Positions 47,590 through 57,520 of a DNA stretch of 64,000 bases are shown here, piece after piece. The stretch's first letter is position 1. Each line of letters begins with the position of its first letter. The notes under the pieces were generated by a model. The model saw nothing but the letters and a program-made list of their open reading frames with translations. It was not told the DNA's origin and searched no databases. Source of the stretch: Exophiala sp. HKRS030. Its lineage: Eukaryota > Ascomycota > Eurotiomycetes > Chaetothyriales > Herpotrichiellaceae. A program made the translations under genes and the position numbers. The stretch covers positions 251,665 to 315,664 of the forward strand of contig JAHWDD010000003.1 in assembly GCA_023897205.1 (NCBI GenBank). Direction: 5' to 3'.

Positions 47590-49587
47590 ATGGCCTTCGC
47601 AGCAGGGCGCATCTGCGCTCGCTGCAGCCATCATTATCACCACCACCACCTTGCATCTCCTCCGCCCGGCCGCTTATCACCGCAATCGCAGCAGCGTCGT
47701 TCATTCTCCCAGTCCTGGCCCCGACCAGCCTTCACACCTCCCACCCCTGCCTCGCTCGGCAAAGCGGTGCCCGCGAAACAGTTCAAACGGACGAGGAAAT
47801 GGATAAGACGAGTGGCGTATCTCTCCCTCTTCGGTGCGGCGGCGTACGTGGTTGACAGGCAATTCTACGCCTCGAGCCTGACCCGGTGTACGCGGACGTT
47901 CGTGGCGGGCTTGACCACGGCGCTGGACTACAAGATCAACTTCCGTGAGGACCCACCATTTGCGGACGACATTGCAGAAGTGCACGCGCGCAATGCGACG
48001 AGGTTGTTCCACGTGCTGCGCGCGAATGGCGGCCTGTATCTCAAGATCGGACAGGCGATAGCCATGCAGTCCGCCATCCTGCCGCCGGAGTTCCAGAAGA
48101 TGTTTGCCAAAATGTTCGACGATGCGCCGCAGAATGACTGGGCCGAGGTGCGGCAGGTCATCATGGAGGATTTCGGTGGGAAGACCCCCGAGGAGGTCTT
48201 TGGCGTCTCGTTCGATGGAGATCCTGAAGCTGGGGTCATGGAGAAGAAAGCCCGTGCCAGTGCGAGTGTTGCGCAGGTTCACTGGGCGAGATTGAAAGAT
48301 GGTCGGGAGGTTGCCATCAAGATCCAGAAGAAGGAGATTGCACAGCAGGTTGGCTGGGATCTGTGGGCGTTCAAGGTCGTCACAAAGATCTACACCTGGT
48401 GGTTCGATCTTCCGCTGTACACTTTGGTGCCCTACATCACAGAGCGGCTGCTCCTGGAATGCGATTTCCAGGCCGAGGCAGAAAATTCCAAGCGTATGGC
48501 CGAGTTGGTGAAAGGTGAACCAAGGTTGCGGGACAGGGTTTACATTCCCAAGGTCTACGACGAACTTACCACGAAGCGCGTCATGACTGCCGAGTGGATT
48601 GAAGGTGTCCGACTGTGGGACAAGGACGCTCTGACACGACCGTGGCAAGGTGGTTGGAGAACGGGAAGCCCGGGGTGCCACGGTACACCACTTGATCCTC
48701 CGCAGACTCCCATCACTTCTCTCCAACACCGATCTCGCTCGTCGAACGAGGAACTGAAGCCAGATCGAAGTTACTGGCGTGGCAAGGACGGCAAAGGAGG
48801 ACTCGGTCTCAACCTGAAAGAAGTCATGACGACCATGATCGACTTGTTCTCGGCGCAGATGTTCCTTTGGGGCTATGTACACTGCGATCCTCACCCAGGC
48901 AACATTTTTGTCCGTAGACTACCCAACGGACGCTCCGAGCTTGTCCTGATCGACCACGGCCTGTATATTCATATGTCGCCCAAATTTCGACACCAGTACT
49001 CCCTTTTCTGGAAGTCGTTGATGACATTCGACAATCAAACGCTCAAGGAAGTGGTGAGCGATTGGGGAGTGAACAATGCCGAGATCTTCGCCTCGGCGAC
49101 CTTGATGCGTCCCTACGAGGGTGGCGATCACACCGTCTCGAAGCGCATCAGGGGCATGAGCGAGGCGGAGAGGAAGAAGCGCCACTACGAGATGCAGCAG
49201 GCCATGCGCAAGGGTATCAAGGAAATCCTGGGCGACGAAGAGAAATGGCCTCGAGAGTTGATCTTCATTGGGCGAAATATGAGGATTGTCCAGGGTAACA
49301 ATCAATTCCTCGGCAGTCCCGTCAACCGCATCAAGATCACCGGAAACTGGGCAAGTCGAGCTTTGGCGGAGGACAAGAACTTGAGTTTCAGTGAACGGTG
49401 GAAGAACTTCGGAAGTCATTTGATCTTCAAGATGGTTCTACTCGCAACAGACGCTTATTTCTGGTACAGTAAGCTCAAGCAGTTTTTTGGTAGAGGGAAA
49501 GGCATGGACGACGACATGGAACAACAGATGCGGAAGATGGCAAAAGATTATGGGATTGAGATGAACCATAATGTTTTTGAAGGTTGA
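47590..49587 (+). CDS. ABC1/ADCK (UbiB) family protein, mitochondrial Mcp2-like
   Basis: Atypical kinase-like protein of 665 residues, probably mitochondrial, by likeness to yeast Mcp2 and human ADCK1/ADCK5. A basic N-terminus with a hydrophobic span (RVAYLSLFGAAAYVVDRQFY) suggests inner-membrane targeting. The family signatures are visible: the KxGQ motif at residues 152-155 (LYLKIGQAIAMQ), the alanine-rich loop ASVAQVHWARLKDGREVAIKIQ, the catalytic region VHCDPHPGNIFVRR and the DFG-like LIDHGLYIH. A ~60-residue insertion (WQGGWRTGSPGCHG to GKDGKGGLGL) lies before the catalytic loop. The frame extends upstream only with a TTG, so ATG at 47590 is the start. Function in lipid or coenzyme Q homeostasis is inferred from the family. 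Confidence 0.88.
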   Translation: MAFAAGRICARCSHHYHHHHLASPPPGRLSPQSQQRRSFSQSWPRPAFTPPTPASLGKAVPAKQFKRTRKWIRRVAYLSLFGAAAYVVDRQFYASSLTRCTRTFVAGLTTALDYKINFREDPPFADDIAEVHARNATRLFHVLRANGGLYLKIGQAIAMQSAILPPEFQKMFAKMFDDAPQNDWAEVRQVIMEDFGGKTPEEVFGVSFDGDPEAGVMEKKARASASVAQVHWARLKDGREVAIKIQKKEIAQQVGWDLWAFKVVTKIYTWWFDLPLYTLVPYITERLLLECDFQAEAENSKRMAELVKGEPRLRDRVYIPKVYDELTTKRVMTAEWIEGVRLWDKDALTRPWQGGWRTGSPGCHGTPLDPPQTPITSLQHRSRSSNEELKPDRSYWRGKDGKGGLGLNLKEVMTTMIDLFSAQMFLWGYVHCDPHPGNIFVRRLPNGRSELVLIDHGLYIHMSPKFRHQYSLFWKSLMTFDNQTLKEVVSDWGVNNAEIFASATLMRPYEGGDHTVSKRIRGMSEAERKKRHYEMQQAMRKGIKEILGDEEKWPRELIFIGRNMRIVQGNNQFLGSPVNRIKITGNWASRALAEDKNLSFSERWKNFGSHLIFKMVLLATDAYFWYSKLKQFFGRGKGMDDDMEQQMRKMAKDYGIEMNHNVFEG

Positions 49588-50361
49588 TCATTTTTTTTAC
49601 TGAATGTTGCATGTTGTGTCAGGTTGGCACAATACCTGTCTACCTACCTAGGTAAGGGTTTTTTCTGCTCATGGGTGTTGGGATTCTGCTAGAAGCTCTA
49701 GAAGGGATGATGTATATTAGATATAGACTCTTGCATGGGTGAGTACGTACAGGGACATATGATAGTAGCGTCAGTTGTGGGCGAGGCTGTGCGAGCTATA
49801 GGACACTGCCACAGTCTGCGGAATCAAATATATCCTCTCCACCGTGGCTCATCAATATGTACTCCGTACAGTATCCGTATAACTAACATCGTCCAGTGCA
49901 AAATGATTCCCATGCATCTCCACAAGATCCGCCTCAGCCTTGTCACTCACGTGCCTTGTTCTAGACAAGGCTGCGACCGACGGCGCGAGCCACTAAGCGG
50001 GAAGCCACTAAATATAGTCAGCTTTTTAAGGCCAGCCACGGACTAAATGTTTAATTTCAGCTTTCGCTCCCCGTGTGAAACGTTCGTCGAATGTTCGGTA
50101 AACTCATCAATAAAACAAGCTGCAGGATATCAATCAACCATTTCTTTTTATTTAGCTATCGAGTGTGTATGTGTGTGTGCGTGTGTGTTTTAGCATCAAC
50201 GTCTTTGTCCGTCTATCCATTTTCTCCGTCCGTCCATCAGTATTTGGGGGAGTGGTCATGGAGTGAACGTTCTCTTTCTCAGGGGTTATTTTTATGTGTG
50301 TGTGTGTTTATAATTATTGACGGTCTTGGTTATAAACACTCTGAAGAAAAACCGGTGAATC
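49588..50361. other. intergenic region upstream of the NLR-N-terminal-like gene
   Basis: 774 bases without a supported gene. It has a TACTCCGTA palindrome at 49860-49868, a TACCTAGGTA at 49645-49654 and TGTGTG runs near 50160-50310. Confidence 0.55.
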
Positions 50362-52551
50362 ATGGCGGACGAAGGACTGGCAGGGACAGTCATCGGCATT
50401 GCCAGGTCCGGCATCAAGCTGGCCGTGAAGCTTCACAGCTTTTCCGAGACGGTCACGACCGCTCGGATAGAGATCAAAGACCTAGCCAACAATGTGTCTT
50501 TGACGGCTTCGGTCTTGCACGAACTCGGGGTCAACCTCGATCAGGAGGACGATGATGACGACGACGACGACGAGGAGGAGGAGGAGGAGGAGGATGGCCG
50601 CGGCCGTATCTATTCGAGCTCGGCCACGGCCACAACGCGCGAGGTCACTCGGGAGTGCGAGGGCGTTTTTCGAGAGATTGACACCATCATCGGGAAAGCC
50701 ATGCAGAGTGCCCGGGAACGAGGCGTGAAGAACGGTAAAGTGCCCGCCTTGTCGCCGCTCGAACGATTAAAGTATCCTTTTCTCCTCCCAAAAGTCGACC
50801 TCCTCGCCGCGAACCTCGAGCGACTAAGAAGCACACTGGTCCTGATGTTGAGCGTGTTGAGCTATGCTCGAGACATGAAAGCCGGGTAAGTTGATTGCTT
50901 CGTTTTCCCGGAAAGTCTTCATCTCTAGTCTGACAATGTTGCTGCAGGGATGTCAAAGAACCACAGGACGATCATTATCGGAAACTACTGCTGGAGAATC
51001 TGGTCACAGCCAACAAGGACGCCACGCGTAGGTACGAAGCGATGATCAAGGACCTGGGCGGAGAGACCGAGGCGTTTCAACAAGGCGACAGCAACAACAA
51101 AGACAACAGCCCTTCTCACGAGTCACGCCCGGATCCCCACGGCAGTGCCAGTGCCAGCCTTTCGCTCTCCATGATCAAACCCCCCGACTCGGACAATTCG
51201 TACGCCGACTCCAGCCCCCGTGCGAGGGCGGCGTCTACGATACAGGCCTGTCTCGACCGCGTCGAAAACGCCCTGGTCAAAGTCGAGCAGTCGTCGTCCG
51301 TGCTTCACCACTCTTCCGGTATTGTCGTAAGGGTTGAACTAGACAGGGACGCCCGCACGCAGCAGCAGCAAAGCCACCAGCCTCAGAAACCACGCATATC
51401 AGTCTCGGTGCTTCAAAAACAAACTCGTCGACGTCAGGATTCATTGCAGTCGCGGACCAACAGTACGAGGCGGAGTACAAACGGTCTCAGCCGGAGTAAT
51501 ACGTGGTATTCAAAAGTTTGGAACTCGATGCCTAGTCCTTACTCTGCCGTGAGTTCGATTCAACAGTACGTGCTATCTTTTCTTTCCTGCTCCTTCACAC
51601 ATCAAACCTCAGAAACTAACAAACTCTTCCAACAGGACACTTGACAATACTGGTCTTTTCCTCGCCACGGAACAAATCACCGAGGACGCCAACAATGTAC
51701 TCACCTACAACCAAGCTTCAAACGGAGGAGGATACTACCAACCATACTCGAATGGCGACGATAGTCCCGACGACTCGGACTCGGGACCGACGCTGGCCGA
51801 GGCTTTTAGGGCAGCATTACCAGATGCATTGGTTTCGGGTCGCCGACCTGATCCTGCGTCGAGAGTTGGGGATATCGAAATGAACCCCGTCGGTATTACT
51901 GGTCACGCGCAAGGCGGCGACGCGTCAAGACCGTTGATGTCCGCTGACGCCATAGAGCACACACCTCGATTGGGACCCTTGCCGGAGGTTCGCGTGGAAT
52001 TGGACACGCCGTCGAATGCATCGATTTCCCGCCCTGCCCCTGCCGCTCTGATCGAAGGGTCTGGCGAGACCTCTACCGGCAACGGCAATGGAAGCGGTAG
52101 CGGCACCGCCTACGAGTCTCGTGGAAACCCAGCCGCGGGAGGAGAAGGATGGTCTCCCGAACAGGACGCTCGCATGAAAGACATCCTCTCGGCCAGTGTG
52201 CAAGCTGCCATCGCTCAGGGTGAGAGTGAGGGTGCGACGATTGGACCACCACGACAGACCGCCGCGTCGTCGTCCCCGTCTTCATCAGATCCGAATAATA
52301 ACAAGGCCACCACTCAAACAAATGGTGGTGGTGCTGAGAAAGTAGCAGAGACCATCGAGGAGGACGAGGACGCCATGGAAACCGTGGATCTGAGTGATAC
52401 CAATAACAAAGGAAAGGGCAAGGGCAAGGCTAAAGCAGAAGAGCCCCAGTCGTCGGTCACCGGACTAGGAGTACTCATGGGGACGGCTGACGGTGCAGAC
52501 GCCGTTGACCAATTGCTAGGTGAATGGACGACGTTGCGGCGTCAGCAGTAA
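50362..52551 (+). CDS. protein with a fungal NLR/PigL-type N-terminal domain, no NTPase
   Basis: Predicted protein of about 685 residues from exons 50362-50885, 50948-51565 and 51636-52551 (introns of 62 and 70 nt, the second with an AACTAACA branch point). The first 55 residues (MADEGLAGTVIGIARSGIKL and onward) resemble the N-terminal domain of fungal NLR-like and PigL-type proteins, which is often fused to a NACHT or to other effectors. An Asp/Glu-only run at residues ~62-78, encoded by GA-rich repeats, interrupts it. A helical block continues (ECEGVFREIDTIIGKAMQ, YPFLLPKVDLLAANLERLRSTLVLMLSV). The remainder is Ser/Pro/Gln-rich and disordered and no NACHT or NB-ARC motif is present. Role unknown. 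Confidence 0.7.
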
Positions 52552-52826
52552 TGCAGCAGCTGCTGCTGCTGGGGTGGTAGTGCCGATGTCAAGGGATGGT
52601 CCGTCCTATGGGAAAGGTTCTTCTTTCTTCTTTTGAAAGGAATATCGAGGTGTGGGCATGTATGCTTATCAGGATCCGTTTGATGAAAATAGGTAAATAA
52701 GTCGAAGAGTAGGAACTGGACAAGGAAACAGGCTTCGCGAGTTATCAACAACCATGTAATTGTTTGCCTCAGGATTTCTTTTTCCTCTCTCTCTCTCTCA
52801 CTCTCACTCAGTCAAAGTGGAAGGAA

Positions 52827-53123
52827 ATGAGCTCTGATGAAGAAGAAGAAGCAGCCGCGGCCAGAAAGGGCGGTGGCGATGCTGGCGGCCCCGAGAAATG
52901 GAAATGGGAACCAGGCAAGCTGGAATATCGGCCGGAGAGGCAGATTGAAAAACATGTGCCCGTCCTCGAACCGGAGTTGAAGGCTTTGCTTCCGATAATT
53001 CAAGGACTGACAAGACTCTCGCCGTCCCATCGCATTTCGACATTGCATGCTCTCGAGTTGATCAGGGCGATTCCCATTCCTGACATTACTTTTTCCGACG
53101 ACAGCGGCATGCCCGACGATTGA
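52827..53123 (+). CDS. small acidic protein of unknown function
   Basis: Open frame of 98 codons starting MSSDEEEEAAAARK and ending TFSDDSGMPDD, with a helical middle (PELKALLPIIQGLTRL, HRISTLHALELIRAIPIP). I do not recognise a family. The reading is credible because it has a good ATG and a sensible amphipathic composition. Just upstream is a pyrimidine-rich tract ending in CAG (about 52781-52811), which resembles an acceptor, so an upstream leader exon is possible. Confidence 0.5.
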   Translation: MSSDEEEEAAAARKGGGDAGGPEKWKWEPGKLEYRPERQIEKHVPVLEPELKALLPIIQGLTRLSPSHRISTLHALELIRAIPIPDITFSDDSGMPDD

Positions 53124-53301
53124 TCCGAGAAGCGATGACTTGGACGAGACAAAGAGTACGAATGTATGGCCCTTCTTGGTTGATTCCTCTAGAGTATATT
53201 CGTTATCCAGATAGAAATGTTTGATGCTTTGCTGCTTTGGCCCTATTCAACGGACAGCGTACCACACTACTGGTACCCGCCGACCTACCCACTGTCCTGG
53301 T

Positions 53302-55758
53302 CTATCGTATAATCTCAACAGGCATATCACCTACACCCCTCCTCTCAAAAGCACTACTCTCGACGAGGGCACCACAAAACTCGGCACAGATCCGTCCCTC
53401 TTGGGTCTTCATCTGAGCCCACACTTCATGCCTGATGGCTTCCTCGACGCTGTGCCCGTACCTTTCCCGGTACACCGACTTGACCTTTTCGAGGTGTTTT
53501 GGTTCCCAGTGCATCCTCACCAACCTCGAGATCAACAATTCGGTCCTTTCCTTGCCCGGGGCCGTCTCGCTGATGGCCTGGTGGAGCAGCAGCGCGTCCC
53601 GCATGGGTCGATTCAGGGCGCCGTTCAAAACGTGCGCCAAAGTCTCTCCCACCAGGTTGCGCGACTTGGTGATCATCTCGCGGGCAAAGTTGACGCGGTA
53701 GGTCCGTTCGAACAGGCGAAGAACTTCGCGAAGGTGCGCGTCGCTACGCACGACGATGATTCGGATCAGGTCCGACTCACCACCCGCGGAATCCAACGCA
53801 TGTGCCAGGGCCTGAACATCGTTCCGGATCAGTTTTATGTCGAGCGGGCTGGATTCGGGCATGCGACGCTCTTCGAGGGCGAGAAGAATCGCCATGCGGA
53901 ACTTGTCGGCCTTCAATTCGGTCCGGATACATTTCTCGAGGTCGTTCGAATACTTCTTGTCCTTGAAACAGTTTTTGATTTCGCGAATGTCGCTGTTGGA
54001 TCGGCCCATCAAACTTTCAATCAGGAGCTCCCTCCGTGACGCGCCGCCTTGGTACCACGAGTTCGCCCAGTACGCCTCGCTTTCCCAACGACCGAGGGCG
54101 GTCGCATAGCACGCTTTGCCCAGATTGCCAGGTAATCGCGACTTGACGTGCTTGCATATGTTTATGCCTTGGCCATTCACTTTGACGAGTTTTTTATACT
54201 CGGCGCGCAAAGCCAGGAGATCGTCTGTGGACAAATACGGCAGGATCTGGACCAGCGGTCGGGGATCGGGTGCGCTACGCGTGCCAGCTAACGCTGCGGC
54301 GATGCGTTTGGCGTCGTCGACTGGATCGTAAAACGAGACCGATTTCTTCTTCCCATGGCCGCCGCCTGTGGAAAGAATACTCACGTTGGAGCTAGAGCGT
54401 TCTCGCCTGCCGCCAGGAGTGATCTCTATCATGGTGCTTTCCCGCGGAGACTCAAGGTTGGACGACCGTCGGGGACGTATCTCTGTCATGGTGCTCAGGC
54501 TTGTGGCACTCTTTCTACTACTGTGCTCTCGAGAGTACTTTTCTTTTTCTCTTTCCAGTTTGCGAATCTTTCGTTTCAGATCAACATTGGGGTCGTCATC
54601 ATCAGAATCGCCGTCCAGATCCAGATCGAGGTCGGACAGATCCGAATCGTCTTTGTGGTTTGCAAGAACCAGCGCCGATGGCATGGGCGAAATCGATTGA
54701 TAGGTGCCCTTGTACGCTTCTAGTAGAGGCGACGCAGGTGGTTTGGAACCAGCAGCATGTGCAGCAGCCATTCCCGCGACTCCAAGAGTGGCCGCACCAC
54801 CCCCTACGGCCAAAGAAGACATCCTTTTGGTCACGTTGTCTGATGAGGCGGTATAACGGTCATTGTGATACTTTTTGTCTTTCGGCTCACGAGTCTCATA
54901 TCTGTCGTCATAATATCTCTTTTCCTTGGATTCTCGAGCTTCGTATCTGTCCTCGCGGTATCTCTTGTCATGCTTGTCGATTTCAAAACCATCTCCAACT
55001 CCGCGTTTGCTGTCCGACAGTCGGGAGCGCTCATATTCGGGTTTTCTCGAGGTGTAATCACTCGGCTGAGCGTATTTGTACTGGTCGACTTCCGCATACC
55101 GTTGGCCGTTGGACGCATATCGCTGATTCGAAGGTGGCGGTGCCTCCGGGGCCGTGTAGCGTGTCTCTGCGCCGTTGTAGCTCGAGTGACGGGATTCGCG
55201 AGGTCTCGCCTCAGCATATTCGACGCGCGAACTGCGCTTGGTGGACTCTCGCCGGGAACCGTCATGCTCACTCCCATCTGAATCATCGTATCTCTTGCTG
55301 CTCTTCCTGTTGTCCCTCTCTCTGCGTCTGTCCGAGTCACTGTCTGACTTCTTCTTCGGCCTCGTGTACCCTCTGTCATCATCCGACACAGAAATTTCCC
55401 GCCTTCGGTACTCTTGTGTAGACCTCGACGAACGATATTTGCTTTCTTCGTCGCTATCATCATCGGCGTACTTCTTCTTTGACCTTGTGCGCCTGCGCCG
55501 GTCGTCGTCTTCTGATGCGTCTTCTTCGTAGTATTTCTTACTGGACGTCCTTTTTGTCTCGGTATACCTGCGACTACCGCCGTCGTCCGATTCATCCACT
55601 TCGTACTTGCTGCTCGAGCGTCTGCCGTATTCACTTCGCTCGCCCGTCCCGCGGTCGCGGTTGTCGCGCGAGTGAGATCTTGACCTGTCCCTGTCCCGCC
55701 CGCCAGGAGATTTCGACCTGGACCGGCGCTGGTCGCGAACTTCTAACATTGACGACAT
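53302..55758 (-). CDS. annexin (AnxC4-like) with long RS/RE-rich N-terminus
   Basis: Single-exon, 818-residue protein. The C-terminal ~330 residues form an annexin core: ALRAEYKKLVKVNGQG, then the clear repeat ELLIESLMGRSNSDIREIK with ELKADKFRMAILLALEE, then further repeats (LREVLRLFERTYRVNFA, HWEPKHLEKVKSVYRERYG). I do not see canonical GxGT calcium sites, so calcium-dependent membrane binding is doubtful. The N-terminal ~480 residues are Arg/Ser/Asp/Tyr-rich (repeated RRR, DDR and YRSSR patterns), with a short hydrophobic stretch MSSLAVGGGAATLGVAGMAAAHAAG in the middle. The frame extends upstream to a TTG at 55773; ATG at 55758 was chosen. This matches the fungal annexin group called AnxC4. 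Confidence 0.85.
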   Translation of the reverse strand: MSSMLEVRDQRRSRSKSPGGRDRDRSRSHSRDNRDRGTGERSEYGRRSSSKYEVDESDDGGSRRYTETKRTSSKKYYEEDASEDDDRRRRTRSKKKYADDDSDEESKYRSSRSTQEYRRREISVSDDDRGYTRPKKKSDSDSDRRRERDNRKSSKRYDDSDGSEHDGSRRESTKRSSRVEYAEARPRESRHSSYNGAETRYTAPEAPPPSNQRYASNGQRYAEVDQYKYAQPSDYTSRKPEYERSRLSDSKRGVGDGFEIDKHDKRYREDRYEARESKEKRYYDDRYETREPKDKKYHNDRYTASSDNVTKRMSSLAVGGGAATLGVAGMAAAHAAGSKPPASPLLEAYKGTYQSISPMPSALVLANHKDDSDLSDLDLDLDGDSDDDDPNVDLKRKIRKLEREKEKYSREHSSRKSATSLSTMTEIRPRRSSNLESPRESTMIEITPGGRRERSSSNVSILSTGGGHGKKKSVSFYDPVDDAKRIAAALAGTRSAPDPRPLVQILPYLSTDDLLALRAEYKKLVKVNGQGINICKHVKSRLPGNLGKACYATALGRWESEAYWANSWYQGGASRRELLIESLMGRSNSDIREIKNCFKDKKYSNDLEKCIRTELKADKFRMAILLALEERRMPESSPLDIKLIRNDVQALAHALDSAGGESDLIRIIVVRSDAHLREVLRLFERTYRVNFAREMITKSRNLVGETLAHVLNGALNRPMRDALLLHQAISETAPGKERTELLISRLVRMHWEPKHLEKVKSVYRERYGHSVEEAIRHEVWAQMKTQEGRICAEFCGALVESSAFERRGVGDMPVEIIR

Positions 55759-56512
55759 TTTGGTTGTTCTCAAGTTTTGCGCGTGTTCGGGTGCGTCACT
55801 GCATCAAGTCGATCGGGGAGAGCATTCAATGGGAAAAGAAGGAAGAACGAAAGATCACCACGTACTACAAAACTCATCAGCCGCACAGGAAGACCCCCCG
55901 GAGATTGGGTTTCCTTCTGGTGGCTGCAAGTACACTTACTTTGAGCTGAAACCGCATGTCGGCCGTCTTTCGTAGGGGGCACGAAAAGCAGCCCCAAAGC
56001 TAAGGCTGCAGGCATTGCATTAGGGCTGCATGCGCGGAAACCCAAGAGGATAAATTAGAGAGGGGCAGTAAAAGACATTCGTACTCCGTACTGTATCCCT
56101 ACTATCCTTTATTAGGTGGGTAAGTCAGCGAGTCAGTCAGTAACCCGCAGAACCCGCTAAGCTTCACCCCGCAGAGACTGCGAAGATGAACCCATGTACA
56201 CTCTTATCCTCCCATCGTGGCCCTCGTATTGAACCTAGACAGCTCCCCCCTCAAGCGGCACAACATGGTCCGGACAAGGAAAGGGTAAGCATTGGCACAC
56301 ACTGGCACCTGGACCGTGGGACGGTGTCACAACAGGACGAGGGTCTTGGTCCTTGCGGTACAAAAGGTCGTAACGAGGTTCCAACAACTCTTGTCCTTCG
56401 ACGTTCTGTGGACTGCCAGCAAAATAGCCAGGTAAGTTAGTATTGTTTGTCTTTTTCCGATCGTACTTCTGTGTCAAGGATCCATCCTTGCGGTGCAAAT
56501 TCCCCCTTCGAC
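55759..56512. other. divergent promoter region of the annexin and SDR genes
   Basis: 754 bases between divergent starts, with one TACTCCGTA palindrome at 56082-56090. The upstream in-frame segment of the SDR gene (56447-56512) has no ATG. Confidence 0.5.
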
Positions 56513-57520
56513 ATGTTTCCAGGGTTTCTTCTTCTTCCTCTTCGCCGTCCGGCTGCTGCTCCTCGCTGGTCACTCACCGCCAAACGCCACAGCCTCAAAC
56601 CTTTCTGGACAAGCAGCCGCTCTCTGAGGACTTTGCCTTCGTTCTCCCTCGAAAACAAGACCTGTGTGGTGACCGGTTCAGCGCGAGGGCTGGGAAAGGA
56701 GTTTCTGACGGCATTCGCCCTCAGCGGCGCCCGGGGGGCGTGCATCGACCTGGCCATCAAAGACTGCGAAGATTCCATCTCGTCAATAACAAACCAAGTC
56801 AGGGATGCATACCCCGGAGATCCTGCCCCCGAACTTCGAGCCTACCAGTGCAACGCGACGATCGAGAACGACGTGACAAGCACGTGGGCCCAGATCGTTC
56901 AAGACTTTGGCAAAGTCGACGTGCTCGTCACGGCCGCGGGCATCGTGGACAACGTCGAGGCCGAGAACTACGAGTACGCCCGCTGGCGGAAGATGATGGA
57001 CATCAACGTCGACGGGAGCTGGCTGTTTGCCCGGGAGGCCGGCAAACACATGCTCCAGCACAACATCCGGGGTTCCATCGTCCTCATCGCCAGCATGTCG
57101 GCGACCATCTGCGTGCGTCCACAGAAGCAGGCAGCCTACAATGCTTCCAAGGGGTCCATCCGATCTTTGGCGAAGAGCCTCGCGACGGAATGGGGACCCA
57201 GGGGCATCAGGGTCAACAGTTTGAGCCCCGGTTACATGAGGACCGACCTGATCAAGGGCCTGCTGGAGCACGAAGGGAAGGAACTGGTCGGCTCGTGGGA
57301 AAAGGACATTCCGATGGGGAGGATGGCCGAGCCACATGAACTCAGGGGGACCATCGTGTGGATGGCGAGTGACGCTTCGAGTTACCTGAACGGGTCGGAC
57401 GTGGTAAGTTTCCTCCAAATGCGAATCCCCTCGAGTACTTTGTTAGGAGAAGGGAGAAGAGAAAGTGTTCTAATTTAAACTCGTCGACAGATTGTCGATG
57501 GGGGTTACACGTGCTGGTAA
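56513..57520 (+). CDS. short-chain dehydrogenase/reductase, probably mitochondrial
   Basis: Classical SDR oxidoreductase of 306 residues. Exons 56513-57403 and 57491-57520; the 87-nt intron sits before IVDGGYTCW, a common C-terminal strand of this family. Nucleotide-binding motif TGSARGLG at residues 54-61 (glycine-rich loop), NAG-like VTAAGIV, catalytic serine in VLIASMSA, and YxxxK as Y209/K213 (YNASKGSIRSLAKSLA). The PG motif reads SPGYMRT. The N-terminal ~45 residues are basic and Ser/Arg-rich, which could be a mitochondrial targeting peptide. The substrate is not clear; sequence style is like polyol dehydrogenases of the mannitol/sorbitol type. The frame upstream begins with TTG, so ATG at 56513 was taken. 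Confidence 0.85.

Noticed and set aside
47701..48894. 397-codon minus-strand frame across the ABC1/ADCK gene
   Set aside because: Antisense of a clearly recognisable kinase-like protein.
54501..55421. 306-codon plus-strand frame across the annexin N-terminus
   Set aside because: Antisense of the low-complexity Arg/Ser region; composition-driven.
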